From JALOLV01 sp046295175 (GTDB lineage: Bacteria > Bacteroidota > Bacteroidia > Cytophagales > Spirosomataceae), in assembly GCA_046295175.1 (NCBI GenBank), contig JBKBNY010000007.1, positions 186,001-250,000 of the forward strand: 64,000 nt of DNA, written 5' to 3'. Every line of letters begins with the position of its first letter. Positions within the stretch are counted from its first letter, which is position 1. The translations under genes and the position numbers were made by a program. A model generated the notes under the pieces. That model searched no databases, had not been told where the DNA came from, and was given only the letters and a program-made list of their open reading frames with translations. Positions 7,538-17,209 of this stretch are shown piece after piece.

Positions 7538-10500
7538 ATGTGTAAACTTTCTACGCGGAAATACTTTTTAAGCATGATTTGCATGCTTTTTTTAGTGCAA
7601 ATTGCTTTTGCCCAAACTAAAGTTACAGGAACCATCACCGACGCCGGTACAAAAGAACCTCTCATTGGGGTCAGTGTACAAGTAAAAGGTAAAGTTCTTG
7701 GAACTATCACCGATGCAAAAGGAAACTTCTCTTTATCAACAGCAACACCAGTACCATTTACACTTACGATTACCTCTGTAGGCTACGAAAGCCAAGAAGT
7801 ATCTGTAAGTAGCGACAACGCAAACCTTAATATTGCTCTCAAAGAGCAAGTTATCATGGGTCAAGAAGTAGTTGTGGCAGCGAGTCGTGTCGAAGAATCT
7901 GTTTTGAAATCGCCAGTAACGGTAGAGAAAATGGATTTACGTGCCATTCGTGAAACTCCTTCAGCCTCTTTCTATGACGGATTAGCGGCCATGAAAGGTA
8001 TTGATATGGCTACCCAATCATTGCTTTTCAAATCTGTGAACATGCGTGGCTTTGGTTCAACAGGTAACCCTCGTACCGTACAGATGATTGATGGTATGGA
8101 TAACCAAGCTCCAGGTCTCAACTTCCCAGTTGATAACATCGTAGGTATGCCAGAGTTAGACGTTGAAAGCGTTGAGGTATTGCCAGGTGCGGCCTCGGCT
8201 CTTTATGGCCCGAATGCCTTGAATGGTTTGATTTTGATGAATAGCAAAAGCCCATTCTTGTATCAAGGGTTGAGTGCTACTGCAAAAGTGGGTATCATGT
8301 CGGCTGATAATCGCCCGACTGTCAATACGCCATTCAGCGACTATTCGATTCGTTATGCCAAAGCATTCAATAACAAATTCGCATTTAAAGTTAATTTGAG
8401 CTACATCCAAGCAAAAGACTGGATGTCAACAGATTATACTAACTTAAACGTGGGTGGCAATGCTGACCCATCGAGAGGCCCAGGTACAAGAATAGACTAC
8501 GATGGTATGAATACCTACGGCGACGAAGTACAAGCAAACATGCAGACTGTGGCTAACGCTTTAGTAGCTAACCGTTTATTACCTCAAGCTGCGTTGGCTT
8601 TGATTCCAAATGCTGCGGTGAGCCGTACGGGTTACATGGAGAAAGATTTATTCGAGAATAATATCAAGAGTTTTAAATTTAATGGTGCGTTACATTATCG
8701 TCTAACTGAAAAAATTGAAGCAATTGCTCAAGTAAACTACGGATATGGTACAACTGGATACACTGGTACTGGTAGATACTCATTGAGAAACTTTAACTTA
8801 ACACAAGCAAAGCTTGAATTAAGAGGAGATAACTTCACATTGCGTGCTTACACTACACAAGAGCGTTCGGGTCAATCATACCTTTCGGGCTTAGCGGCAG
8901 TTTCGATTCTTAACGAGGCTACTCCGCATGCTACTTGGTTTGGTACTTACGTTGGTGCTTTTGCACAAGCTCGTGGGGCTGGTTTGGCCGAAGAAGCTGC
9001 TCACCTTGCAGCAAGAAGAGCTGCTGATGCCAACTTGCCAACAGTAGGTTCGGATAGATTCAATACATTGTACGAAAAATACAGAACTACTTCTATTGCT
9101 AATGGTGGTAGCTCATTTGATGACCGTACTAACCTTTATCATGCAGAAGGTGTATATAACTTCAAAAACCAAATTAAATTCATCGATTTATTGGTTGGAG
9201 CAAACGTACGTCAGTTTCAATTACGTTCAAACGGAACGCTCTTTGCTGATATGAAAGAAGGCCGAGACGGTACTATTCCGATTAATGAATACGGTGCTTT
9301 TGTACAAGCTGGTAAGAGTTTATTTAAAGACCATTTGAAATTGGTGGGTTCGTTGCGTTATGATAAAAACCAAAACTTTGAAGGTCAGTTCTCGCCACGT
9401 ATCTCGGCAGTTGCTACATTCGCTGGCGATAATAACATTCGCGTTTCATACCAAACAGGTTTCCGTATCCCGACTACTCAGAACCAATACATCGACTTGC
9501 TAACTCCTAACGCAAGACTAATCGGTGGCTTACCAGAGTTTGATTCTCGCTACAACCTATCGAGAGGTGTTTCTCGCGAAACTTTGATTGATTTCTCAAC
9601 AAATCCGACTAAGTATATTACTCCTGCAATTATTGCACAAGCTCAGGCGTATGCGACTGCGGCAGTACAGGCTCAATTACCTACTATTCAAGCAGGTGTT
9701 ACGGCAGCCGTGCAAGCACAAGTAACTGCTGGAGTAACTGCTCAAGTTAACGCAGCTGTAGCAGCAGGCCAAATACCAGCCAACCAAGCCGCAGCCGCAA
9801 TTGCGGCGGGTGTAGCTGCACAAATGGCAACTACCGCAGTACAGAATACCATTGCTACAAACGTACAAAGTACAGTTGTTCAGCAAGTTACGGCGGTTAC
9901 CACACAAGTTGCTCCTGCATACGCACTCGCAAGCCTGCCAAAGTATCAAGCTAAAACATTGGTACCAGAAAGAGTACAATCTATTGAATTTGGATATAAA
10001 GGTATTATCGGTAAAAAACTATTTGTAGATGCTTCGTACTACAATAGTGTTTATCGTAACTTCATCGGTGGTGTTGTGATTTTAGTGCCAACTGCCGCAG
10101 CTGCACCTGGCTTACCAATTGAATCAGGTTTAGGTGGTGGTTCTACTCGTTCGGTATTCTCTCGTGTTGCTAACAGCGACGCTGACATTACTGTAACTGG
10201 TTTCTCTTTGGCACTAAATTACTCATTGCCTAAGAGCTTCTTTGTGGGTGGAAACTTCGCCAATAACACTTTGAAGAACTTTACTCCTACTCCAGAGTTA
10301 CCTTACTCAGGATTTAACACGCCAAGAAATCGTTTTAATATAAACTTTGGAAAACGTATCAGCAGCGGAAGTAAATATGGTTTCAACATTGCATTCAAAC
10401 ACCAAGAAAGCTTTACTTGGGAGTCAAGCTTTGTTGTACCAACCACAACTGGTGTACCATTATTCGGCAACACAGTTGTTCCAGCCGTAAACAACTTAGA

Positions 10501-10657
10501 TGCACAGTTTAGTTATAAACTAACAAGCTTTAAGAGTATCTTGAAAGTAGGTGCTACAAACCTATTTGGTAATCCTTACATTCAAGCTTACGGTAGCCCA
10601 TCAATCGGTTCGATGTATTATGTGTCTTTGGCATTTGATGAGCTTTTAAATAAGTAA
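7538..10657 (+). CDS. TonB-dependent outer membrane receptor
   Basis: A 1039-residue outer membrane importer energised by TonB/ExbBD. Signal peptide residues 1-26 (ends QIAFAQ); carboxypeptidase-like regulatory domain about 28-105 (VTGTITDAGTKEPLIGVSVQVKG); plug domain about 115-235 (SFYDGLAAMKGIDM, NMRGFGS, VEVLPGAASALYGPNALNGLI); then the 22-strand barrel to the C-terminus. Residues about 693-802 are an Ala/Gln/Val/Thr-rich low-complexity stretch, probably an expanded extracellular loop. There is no SusD partner next to it, so it is not a SusCD pair. The gene stands alone between a divergent hydrolase and a terminator. Ligand unknown. Confidence 0.9.
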   Translation: MCKLSTRKYFLSMICMLFLVQIAFAQTKVTGTITDAGTKEPLIGVSVQVKGKVLGTITDAKGNFSLSTATPVPFTLTITSVGYESQEVSVSSDNANLNIALKEQVIMGQEVVVAASRVEESVLKSPVTVEKMDLRAIRETPSASFYDGLAAMKGIDMATQSLLFKSVNMRGFGSTGNPRTVQMIDGMDNQAPGLNFPVDNIVGMPELDVESVEVLPGAASALYGPNALNGLILMNSKSPFLYQGLSATAKVGIMSADNRPTVNTPFSDYSIRYAKAFNNKFAFKVNLSYIQAKDWMSTDYTNLNVGGNADPSRGPGTRIDYDGMNTYGDEVQANMQTVANALVANRLLPQAALALIPNAAVSRTGYMEKDLFENNIKSFKFNGALHYRLTEKIEAIAQVNYGYGTTGYTGTGRYSLRNFNLTQAKLELRGDNFTLRAYTTQERSGQSYLSGLAAVSILNEATPHATWFGTYVGAFAQARGAGLAEEAAHLAARRAADANLPTVGSDRFNTLYEKYRTTSIANGGSSFDDRTNLYHAEGVYNFKNQIKFIDLLVGANVRQFQLRSNGTLFADMKEGRDGTIPINEYGAFVQAGKSLFKDHLKLVGSLRYDKNQNFEGQFSPRISAVATFAGDNNIRVSYQTGFRIPTTQNQYIDLLTPNARLIGGLPEFDSRYNLSRGVSRETLIDFSTNPTKYITPAIIAQAQAYATAAVQAQLPTIQAGVTAAVQAQVTAGVTAQVNAAVAAGQIPANQAAAAIAAGVAAQMATTAVQNTIATNVQSTVVQQVTAVTTQVAPAYALASLPKYQAKTLVPERVQSIEFGYKGIIGKKLFVDASYYNSVYRNFIGGVVILVPTAAAAPGLPIESGLGGGSTRSVFSRVANSDADITVTGFSLALNYSLPKSFFVGGNFANNTLKNFTPTPELPYSGFNTPRNRFNINFGKRISSGSKYGFNIAFKHQESFTWESSFVVPTTTGVPLFGNTVVPAVNNLDAQFSYKLTSFKSILKVGATNLFGNPYIQAYGSPSIGSMYYVSLAFDELLNK

Positions 10658-10702
10658 AAGATTAAATTATTTTTCATAATTTTCTTTGGTTTAAGTAGAA
10701 AA

Positions 10703-10729
10703 AGGGACTCCATTGGGGTCTCTTTTTTT
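10703..10729 (+). terminator. Terminator of the TonB receptor gene
   Basis: AGGGACTCC (10703-10711) and GGGGTCTCT (10715-10723) form a 9-bp stem with two G-U pairs and a 3-nt loop. A run of Ts follows, 45 bp after the receptor stop codon. Confidence 0.7.
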
Positions 10730-10781
10730 GTGATTCTTAATGTATAGTCATACAATATTTTGACCCATTGAAACAACTGAA

Positions 10782-10798
10782 TGACCATAGAATGACCA
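10782..10798 (+). repeat. Dispersed 17-bp repeat TGACCATNGAATGACCA (copy 1)
   Basis: TGACCATAGAATGACCA, between the receptor terminator and the ABC-F promoter. The same 17-mer with one N position recurs in inverted orientation at 17144-17160, and a looser copy lies at 17210-17226. Each copy contains TGACCA twice at an 11-bp period, close to one helical turn. Confidence 0.5.
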
Positions 10799-10849
10799 CC
10801 AACAGATTTTGCACTAATGCTTACTTAGCTTTACATTTCTCATTCTGTC

Positions 10850-10879
10850 TTGTGCTTTGGTGGCAAAGACGTATCTTTG
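10850..10879 (+). promoter_or_regulatory. Bacteroidota promoter for the ABC-F gene
   Basis: TTG at 10850-10852, a 19-bp spacer, then TATCTTTG at 10872-10879 match the -33/-7 consensus TTG-N19-TAnnTTTG used by the primary sigma factor of Bacteroidota. It places transcription start about 15 bp upstream of the ATG at 10902. Confidence 0.6.
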
Positions 10880-10901
10880 CAGCTTATTTTTAAAATTTAA
10901 C

Positions 10902-12542
10902 ATGATTTCTGTAGATAACGTAACGGTTGAATTCAACGGAGGAACTCTCTTTAGCGATATTACTTTTAATATCAACGAAAAAGATAAAATAGCTCTTATG
11001 GGCAAAAATGGAGCGGGTAAATCTACCCTGCTCAAGATTATTGCGGGGGTCAGCAAGCCTACTCGCGGCAAGATTTCGGCCCCAAAAGATGCTGTTATTG
11101 CTTATTTACCACAACATTTGCTTATCGAAGACGATAGTACGGTTTTTGAAGAGGCATCGAAGGCATTCTCTCATCTGTTAGAAATGAAAAAAGAGATGGA
11201 CGAATTGAATGTCCAACTCGAAACCCGAACCGATTACGAATCGGACGAATACATGAAAATCATTGAGCGGGTTTCTGAATTGAGTGAGAAGTATTATTCG
11301 CTCGAAGAAACCAACTACGATGCCGAAGTCGAGAAAACACTTCTTGGAATGGGTTTTCTGCGTTCGGATTTTACTCGCCAAACCAGCGAGTTTAGTGGTG
11401 GATGGCGTATGCGTATCGAATTGTGCAAGATTCTTTTACAAAATCCTGATTTGATTTTGCTCGATGAGCCTACCAATCACCTTGATATTGAGTCTATTCA
11501 ATGGCTCGAAGATTTCTTGGTAAATAATGCCAAAGCCGTGATTGTTATCTCGCACGACCGTGCATTTGTAGATAATATTACCAACCGTACAATTGAGGTA
11601 ACGATGGGGCGTATCTATGACTACAAAGTAAATTATTCGCAATATTTACAACTCCGCAAAGAGCGTCAGGAGCAGCAACAAAAACAATACAACGACCAAC
11701 AGAAAATGATTGCCGAAACGACCGAATTTATCGAGCGTTTCAAAGGAACTTACTCAAAGACTTTACAGGTGCAGTCGAGGGTCAAGATGTTGGAGAAATT
11801 AGAGATTGTTGAAGTGGATGAGGTTGATACTTCGGCACTTAACCTAAAGTTTCCGCCTGCACCACGCTCGGGCAATTACCCAGTTATTGTAGAAAATGTT
11901 ACTAAAACTTACGATGACCATTTGGTATTTAAAGACGTATCTGTAACCATCGAAAGGGGACAAAAAGTAGCATTTGTTGGCCGAAACGGTGAAGGTAAAT
12001 CGACATTGGTGAAGGCCATCATGGGTGAGATTGATTTTGAAGGAACTGTCAGAATCGGGCATAATTCGATGATTGGATATTTTGCTCAAAACCAAGCCTC
12101 ATTGCTTGACGAAGATTTAACCGTTTTCCAGACCATAGATAATATCGCTGTGGGCGAGATTCGTACTAAAATCAAAGATATTTTGGGGGCATTTATGTTT
12201 CGTGGCGATGATATTAATAAAAAAGTACGTGTACTTTCGGGCGGAGAAAAGACTCGTTTGGCAATGATAAAACTCTTACTTGAGCCTGTAAATTTGCTGA
12301 TTCTGGATGAGCCAACCAACCATTTAGACCTAAAAACCAAGGATATTCTAAAAGATGCTCTTCGTACTTTTGAAGGCACTGTCATTCTGATTTCGCACGA
12401 CCGTGATTTCTTAGATGGCTTGGCCGATAAAGTATTTGAGTTTGGCAATAAACGTGTAAGAGAACACTTTGAAGATATTACTGGATTCTTGCGTAATAAG
12501 AAAATGGAGAATCTTAGAGAGATTGAACGTAAATCAAAGTAA
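10902..12542 (+). CDS. ABC-F family ATPase
   Basis: Soluble tandem ATPase of the ABC-F group; members act on the ribosome (translation factor or target protection) and have no membrane domain. The start at 10902 (MISVDNVTVEF) is preferred over 10857 because the upstream residues are not family-like and would overlap the promoter. First Walker A GKNGAGKSTLLKI and signature SGGWRMRIELCKIL with LLLDEPTNHLD; second Walker A GRNGEGKSTLVKA, signature SGGEKTRLAMIKLLL and LLILDEPTNHLD. The linker between them (about residues 230-320) is highly charged and helical, as in the P-site tRNA interaction motif. Length 546 fits the YdiF/Uup-like type rather than a known antibiotic resistance subgroup. Confidence 0.93.
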   Translation: MISVDNVTVEFNGGTLFSDITFNINEKDKIALMGKNGAGKSTLLKIIAGVSKPTRGKISAPKDAVIAYLPQHLLIEDDSTVFEEASKAFSHLLEMKKEMDELNVQLETRTDYESDEYMKIIERVSELSEKYYSLEETNYDAEVEKTLLGMGFLRSDFTRQTSEFSGGWRMRIELCKILLQNPDLILLDEPTNHLDIESIQWLEDFLVNNAKAVIVISHDRAFVDNITNRTIEVTMGRIYDYKVNYSQYLQLRKERQEQQQKQYNDQQKMIAETTEFIERFKGTYSKTLQVQSRVKMLEKLEIVEVDEVDTSALNLKFPPAPRSGNYPVIVENVTKTYDDHLVFKDVSVTIERGQKVAFVGRNGEGKSTLVKAIMGEIDFEGTVRIGHNSMIGYFAQNQASLLDEDLTVFQTIDNIAVGEIRTKIKDILGAFMFRGDDINKKVRVLSGGEKTRLAMIKLLLEPVNLLILDEPTNHLDLKTKDILKDALRTFEGTVILISHDRDFLDGLADKVFEFGNKRVREHFEDITGFLRNKKMENLREIERKSK

Positions 12543-12545
12543 TAA

Positions 12546-12580
12546 TTTTAGAGGGAGATGTGATACATCTCCCTCTAAAA
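12546..12580. terminator. Perfect 16-bp bidirectional terminator
   Basis: TTTTAGAGGGAGATGT (12546-12561) pairs perfectly with ACATCTCCCTCTAAAA (12565-12580) around a 3-nt loop. It lies between the convergent ABC-F and PBP1A genes and has T-rich flanks in both directions. Confidence 0.85.
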
Positions 12581-12589
12581 CTTTATAAT

Positions 12590-14947
12590 TTATAACTGGT
12601 CATCGTCTATTGGTTTGGCCGTCGGAGGTGTATATTTTTGCGTAGAATCTATATGGTATCCTTCACCCTGTGCATAGACACAATCGCCTGATACTGAGAC
12701 CGTTGATGGCTTCACAAAATTCGTTCGGCTGTATTCTTCTTTGAGCGTAGCATCAGCATAAACCCGCTTTAGATAGCCCCCTACAGCTGGCAATGCCACC
12801 CTTGCTCCTTGCCCGAGAGCAATCGTTCGGAAGTGAACCGAGCGTTCGTCGCCACCCGTCCAAACACCCGTCACCAAGTTTTGTGTCGCCCCAACAAACC
12901 ATCCATCCGAGTAGTTTGAAGTTGTACCCGTTTTTGCGGCCATTTCATTACCATCCAATACACCATAGCGGCTCAATCCGCCATAGGCAGTACCACCTGG
13001 CGAGGTAGCTCCTTGCAACAAATGGAGCATTTTATAGGCTGTTTCTTGGCTCAAAACCTCTTTTTGGTCGGGGATATACTCTTTTATCAGATTACCATTT
13101 TTATCTTCGATACGAGTTACAAAAATCGGCTCGGTGTATTTACCACCATTCACAAAAACACTGTATCCAGATAATAATTCGTACAATGAGACATCGCTAA
13201 CACCCAAACAAAGCGATGGTGATTCTTGCAAATCGCTCTTAATACCCAACTGATGGGCGTATTTAATTACATTTTTGGCTTTAAATTGCTTAATCAGCGT
13301 AGCACTTACGGTATTGACCGAACGCCCAAGTGCATCGCGGAGCGTCAAGGCTCTACCCGAGTATTTACCATCCGAGTTTTTCGGAGTCCAAGGTTTACCC
13401 GGTACGCCATCGTCATAGCCAAAAGTTACTGGCTGGTCGAGGACAGTCTGACAAGTTGAGAAGCCATTATCTACGGCTGTTACATAAACAAATGGTTTAA
13501 ATGTAGAACCCGGCTGGCGTTTTCCTTGAAAAACGTGGTCGTATTTGAAATATTTATAGTTGATACCCCCAACCCATGCCTTTATGTAGCCATTGCGAGG
13601 GTCTATTGAGAGCAATCCGCTCTGTAAAAAACGTTTGTAGTACGCAATCGAATCCATCGAAGACATAACGGTATCTCGCTCACCTGCCCACGAAAAAACA
13701 GTCATCTTGTGGCGTTTACGCATCTCTTTCCAGATTTGCTCTTCGTCGCCATCAAAAGCTCGTTTAAGTTCTTGATAACGCCCTGTACGTTTTGCCATCG
13801 TTTCTAAAAATCCCGGAATCTCTTTGTATTTACCTGTATCTTCAATCTCCATTACCCACGGATTTTGCCCTTTCCAGTGTTCGTTAAATAATTTCTGAAC
13901 CTCACGCATGTTATCTTTCATGGCCTCTTCGGCGTAGCGTTGCATTCGAGAGTCTAAGGTTGTATAAATCTTGAATCCTTTGGTATAAATATCGTTGGGT
14001 TCGTAGCCTAATTCTTTCAATTCGTTTTTCATCCAACCTTTCAAAAACTCTCTGAAATACGGAGCGGGGCCCGTATTGTGGCTTTCGGGCTGGTAATTCA
14101 GAACAATCGCTTTTTTCTTTAAGATTTCGGCTTGCTCAGATGTCAATTTATCGGCCTTCACCATTTGGTCAAACACGATATTCCGACGTGCCTGTGCATT
14201 TTCTGGACGAAACTTAGGGTTAAATCTCGACGGATTTTGAATCATCCCAACCAAAAGGGCTGCTTCTTCTACACTCAACTCGTAAGGTAATTTCCCAAAA
14301 TACGTTTTAGCTGCCGATTTTATACCATAAGCACCACTACTAAACTCGATGGTGTTGAGGTACATTTTCATGATTTCTTGCTTGGTATATCGGCGTTCGA
14401 GTTTTACGGCGGTTATCCACTCTTTGGTCTTGATAATAAGCGACCTAACGATTGGAATTTTATAGGTGATTCCATGATAATAATCATCATCACGGAGTTT
14501 GAAAAGGTTTTTGGCAAGCTGCTGAGTAATCGTACTACCACCACCTGTACGTCCCATTTGACCAGTCAAAATACCCGAAACAACCCTAAACATACTGCGT
14601 GCATCAATACCCGAATGGCGAGTAAAACGGATGTCTTCGGTAGCGATTAGTGCATTTATGATATTAGGAGAAAGTTCGTTGAACTCAATTTCGCTACGGT
14701 TTTCGTACAAAAATCTACCAAGTTCTTTGCCATCGGCGGTCAGGATACTCGAAGCCACCTGACTTTTAGGGTTTTCGAGTTCTTCAGAACTTGGCATTCG
14801 GCCAAATAGCCAAAAGAGGTTAAAGTTTACAGCAAGCAAATAAATGATGAATCCTAAAAATCCGAATTTGGCAAATCTCCAAATTTTAGTAATCAATTTT
14901 TGGTACTTACCGCCTTGTAATTCGATTTGAAATGGGAATATTTTCAT
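12590..14947 (-). CDS. Penicillin-binding protein 1A (bifunctional)
   Basis: Polymerises and cross-links peptidoglycan in the periplasm. A cytoplasmic tail and one membrane helix (about residues 30-50) precede the GT51 glycosyltransferase domain, with ATEDIRFTRHSGID holding the catalytic Glu, then GGGSTITQQLAKNL and EIMKMYLNTIEFSSGAYGI. The transpeptidase has the SxxK motif S481-T-F-K484 in RQPGSTFKPFVY, an SVN motif in LGRSVNTVSATLIKQ, and KTGTTSNYSDGWFVG. At 785 residues it is complete. It is followed by a shared terminator with the ABC-F gene. The window also holds a PBP1C homologue at 53909-56254. Confidence 0.95.
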   Translation of the reverse strand: MKIFPFQIELQGGKYQKLITKIWRFAKFGFLGFIIYLLAVNFNLFWLFGRMPSSEELENPKSQVASSILTADGKELGRFLYENRSEIEFNELSPNIINALIATEDIRFTRHSGIDARSMFRVVSGILTGQMGRTGGGSTITQQLAKNLFKLRDDDYYHGITYKIPIVRSLIIKTKEWITAVKLERRYTKQEIMKMYLNTIEFSSGAYGIKSAAKTYFGKLPYELSVEEAALLVGMIQNPSRFNPKFRPENAQARRNIVFDQMVKADKLTSEQAEILKKKAIVLNYQPESHNTGPAPYFREFLKGWMKNELKELGYEPNDIYTKGFKIYTTLDSRMQRYAEEAMKDNMREVQKLFNEHWKGQNPWVMEIEDTGKYKEIPGFLETMAKRTGRYQELKRAFDGDEEQIWKEMRKRHKMTVFSWAGERDTVMSSMDSIAYYKRFLQSGLLSIDPRNGYIKAWVGGINYKYFKYDHVFQGKRQPGSTFKPFVYVTAVDNGFSTCQTVLDQPVTFGYDDGVPGKPWTPKNSDGKYSGRALTLRDALGRSVNTVSATLIKQFKAKNVIKYAHQLGIKSDLQESPSLCLGVSDVSLYELLSGYSVFVNGGKYTEPIFVTRIEDKNGNLIKEYIPDQKEVLSQETAYKMLHLLQGATSPGGTAYGGLSRYGVLDGNEMAAKTGTTSNYSDGWFVGATQNLVTGVWTGGDERSVHFRTIALGQGARVALPAVGGYLKRVYADATLKEEYSRTNFVKPSTVSVSGDCVYAQGEGYHIDSTQKYTPPTAKPIDDDQL

Positions 14948-15015
14948 TGATGATTGTTGGGTTTCTATTACTTTTTACTTTGTTGGTGGTTTAATCTTAG
15001 TTTAAATGGCCTTAG

Positions 15016-15600
15016 CTATGGCTTCAATGTTTTGGTATTGGTTTTCAAAATAACATCTGCTTTGCGAAAAACGATACTCCAAATCGCAAAATTGTATGTT
15101 TCGTCGCTAAAACATAATTTGGCAACACCTTTTTGGGCAGGAATCGGGCTTGTGAACACATAAAGTGAATCGCCGATTCGCTGAATATTATCACCCATCG
15201 GGAGTTTGTTTTCGGCATTATAGATGTACGCATCTAAAACTTCTTTTTCTTTCGGATAAAGCATTTTGCTTTGCGAATCGGGCATTCCCAAAAGACGAAT
15301 CTTTACTTTGTATTCGGTAGAGATTGAATCCATCAACTTGATTTTTTTTAGTTGACAAATCTCCTCAATACGTGCCTGATTGGCCGTTTTCATTTCTTTT
15401 TCAAAAGAGGCAGTCAAGGCTTTCGACATTTCGCTACCCCATTTCTCGACCTGATTATTAATTTGTGCGGGGGTAATTCTCTTTATCTTCGATGCTTCCA
15501 TCTGTGCCTTGATTTTGGTTGTATCTACCCGCTCGACGCTCCCGCACGACCATCCAATAACCACTACCGACATCCAAAGACCAATATTTGATAACTTCAT
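15016..15600 (-). CDS. Lipoprotein, DUF3365 (Tll0287-like) family candidate
   Basis: A 194-residue predicted lipoprotein. The N-terminus ends in the lipobox-like IGWSCGS with Cys19 as the lipidation site. The middle (QVEKWGSEMSKALTASFEKEM, then EEICQLKKIKLMDS, then YKVKIRLLGMPDSQSK) resembles the DUF3365/Tll0287-like sensor fold. The C-terminal YVFTSPIPAQKGVAKLCF also fits that family. I see no CxxCH, so haem binding is not supported. It sits upstream of the PBP1A gene on the same strand, 68 bp away, and could be co-transcribed. Family assignment is from memory of the pattern. Confidence 0.6.
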   Translation of the reverse strand: MKLSNIGLWMSVVVIGWSCGSVERVDTTKIKAQMEASKIKRITPAQINNQVEKWGSEMSKALTASFEKEMKTANQARIEEICQLKKIKLMDSISTEYKVKIRLLGMPDSQSKMLYPKEKEVLDAYIYNAENKLPMGDNIQRIGDSLYVFTSPIPAQKGVAKLCFSDETYNFAIWSIVFRKADVILKTNTKTLKP

Positions 15601-15813
15601 AATCTAAACATAATTATTCTAAACACGAATTACGCTAATTTTTAGGATAGAATAAATGTTTTAACGCTATAATTGCTTAATTTCGCCTATCTCCTAAGCT
15701 AATTAAGTTGTTAATCAAAAATAGTTAATTGTTAATGAAATTATTAATCTATTGATTATCAGTCTTTTTTCAACGATTAGCTATTGACATGAACTATTTC
15801 TTATCGGGTACTT

Positions 15814-17115
15814 ATGATGAAATACTTTATACTTACAGCCACCATTTTGTTTTCTTCAATCACTACAAATGCCCAAAAAACTGATAAAGAATTAGTCAAA
15901 ATATTAAAAAAATCGGGCAAGTTTAAAGAGATTTTGGATTCGGATAAATACGAAGTACAGATTCTATATACCCAGATTGATAGAGATGCCCAAAACAAAC
16001 CGACATTCAGAACACTCAGCTACAACTTCGACCCAAACCGATATTTTTATCCTGCCAGTACCGTCAAGTTTCCTTCGGTGTTGTTGGCATTAGAGAAACT
16101 CAATTCGCTCAAAATCAAAGGCTTAGATAAAACCACACCGATGGTCATCCAAAAAGCATTCGATGGGCATGAGGGGGTCGTGGGTGATTCTACATCTGAA
16201 AACGGTAAGGCAAGTATCGCTCATTTCGCAAAAAAAATATTATTAGTAAGCGACAACGATGCCTACAATCGGCTATACGAATTTATCGGTCAGCAAGAAT
16301 TCAACGACAAATTATTCTCGAAAGGTTATCGAAACACTCGTATTCTGCACAGATTATCCGTTCCGTATAGTGTCGAGCAAAATAAGATTACACCAGCCAT
16401 TAGTTTTGGAGAAACTGGGAAAAAACGAAATATTCCACCATACGCCGACCGAGTTGACCGAATGGAAGTGTCCGTTCCGCAAGCGATTTACACTCAGCCA
16501 TTGGTGATAAATAAAACTAAGAATTACATTCCGCAGACTTCTATCAAAAAGGGAACTGGCTACATGAAAGGCGATAAATTAATAAACGAGCCTTTTGATT
16601 TTACGACCAAGAATTTTTTTCCACTCGATGAGCAACAAGAGATTTTGAAAGCAGTTTTATTCCCCGAAGCGGTTTCGGCTCAAAAACGATTTAATTTGAC
16701 CGATGAAGATTACCGATTTTTGTATCAGTATATGTCGCAACTACCAAGCGAAACGACTTACCCAAAATACGACCCAAAAGAAATCTGGGATAGCTACTGT
16801 AAATTTTTGATGTTTGGCGATAACAAAAATCCGATGCCCAAAAACATCAGAATCTTCAATAAAGTGGGCGATGCCTACGGCTTTTTGCTCGATAACGCCT
16901 ACATTGTAGATTTCGATAAAAAGATTGAGTTTATGGTCTCGGCTGTGATTTATTGCAACAGCGATGGTGTTTTTAACGACGACAAATACGACTACGACAC
17001 AATTGGTTTTCCGTTTTATGCTAACCTCGGGAAAGTCCTTTACGAATACGAATCTAAGCGAAAAAAGAAAAACCTACCCGATTTGAGTAAGTTTAGAGTG
17101 AAGTATGATAAGTAA
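15814..17115 (+). CDS. Serine beta-lactamase-like hydrolase, exported
   Basis: A 433-residue periplasmic protein with a signal peptide (residues 1-20, ends TTNAQK). It has the class A beta-lactamase arrangement S82-T-V-K85 (SxxK) and S146-D147-N148 (SDN), but the third motif is KVG (in FNKVGDAYGF) rather than KTG. It is much longer than class A enzymes (about 290 residues) because of an insert between the SDN and KVG motifs. I would call it a beta-lactamase-related serine hydrolase (PF13354 type), with a role in peptide or peptidoglycan turnover more likely than antibiotic resistance. It is monocistronic. Confidence 0.75.
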   Translation: MMKYFILTATILFSSITTNAQKTDKELVKILKKSGKFKEILDSDKYEVQILYTQIDRDAQNKPTFRTLSYNFDPNRYFYPASTVKFPSVLLALEKLNSLKIKGLDKTTPMVIQKAFDGHEGVVGDSTSENGKASIAHFAKKILLVSDNDAYNRLYEFIGQQEFNDKLFSKGYRNTRILHRLSVPYSVEQNKITPAISFGETGKKRNIPPYADRVDRMEVSVPQAIYTQPLVINKTKNYIPQTSIKKGTGYMKGDKLINEPFDFTTKNFFPLDEQQEILKAVLFPEAVSAQKRFNLTDEDYRFLYQYMSQLPSETTYPKYDPKEIWDSYCKFLMFGDNKNPMPKNIRIFNKVGDAYGFLLDNAYIVDFDKKIEFMVSAVIYCNSDGVFNDDKYDYDTIGFPFYANLGKVLYEYESKRKKKNLPDLSKFRVKYDK

Positions 17116-17143
17116 AATTTAACCTACTTTGCTTGCCATTCGA

Positions 17144-17160
17144 TGGTCATTCAATGGTCA
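17144..17160 (-). repeat. Dispersed 17-bp repeat (copy 2, inverted)
   Basis: On the minus strand this reads TGACCATTGAATGACCA, identical to the copy at 10782-10798 except at one position. It lies in the short gap between the serine hydrolase and the convergent Uma2 gene. Confidence 0.5.
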
Positions 17161-17209
17161 ATCAATTGATATTCTTTTGTCGAATAGGTAATTTAATATT
17201 TACACCAAA

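Noticed and set aside
9677..9979. Minus-strand ORF of 100 codons opposite the TonB receptor insert
   Set aside because: Its Cys/Ser-rich translation is the complement of the Ala/Gln-rich coding insert, with no start context or family match.
15016..15600. Haem-binding sensor based on DUF3365 similarity
   Set aside because: No CxxCH motif is present in the sequence; only the fold-like pattern can be claimed.
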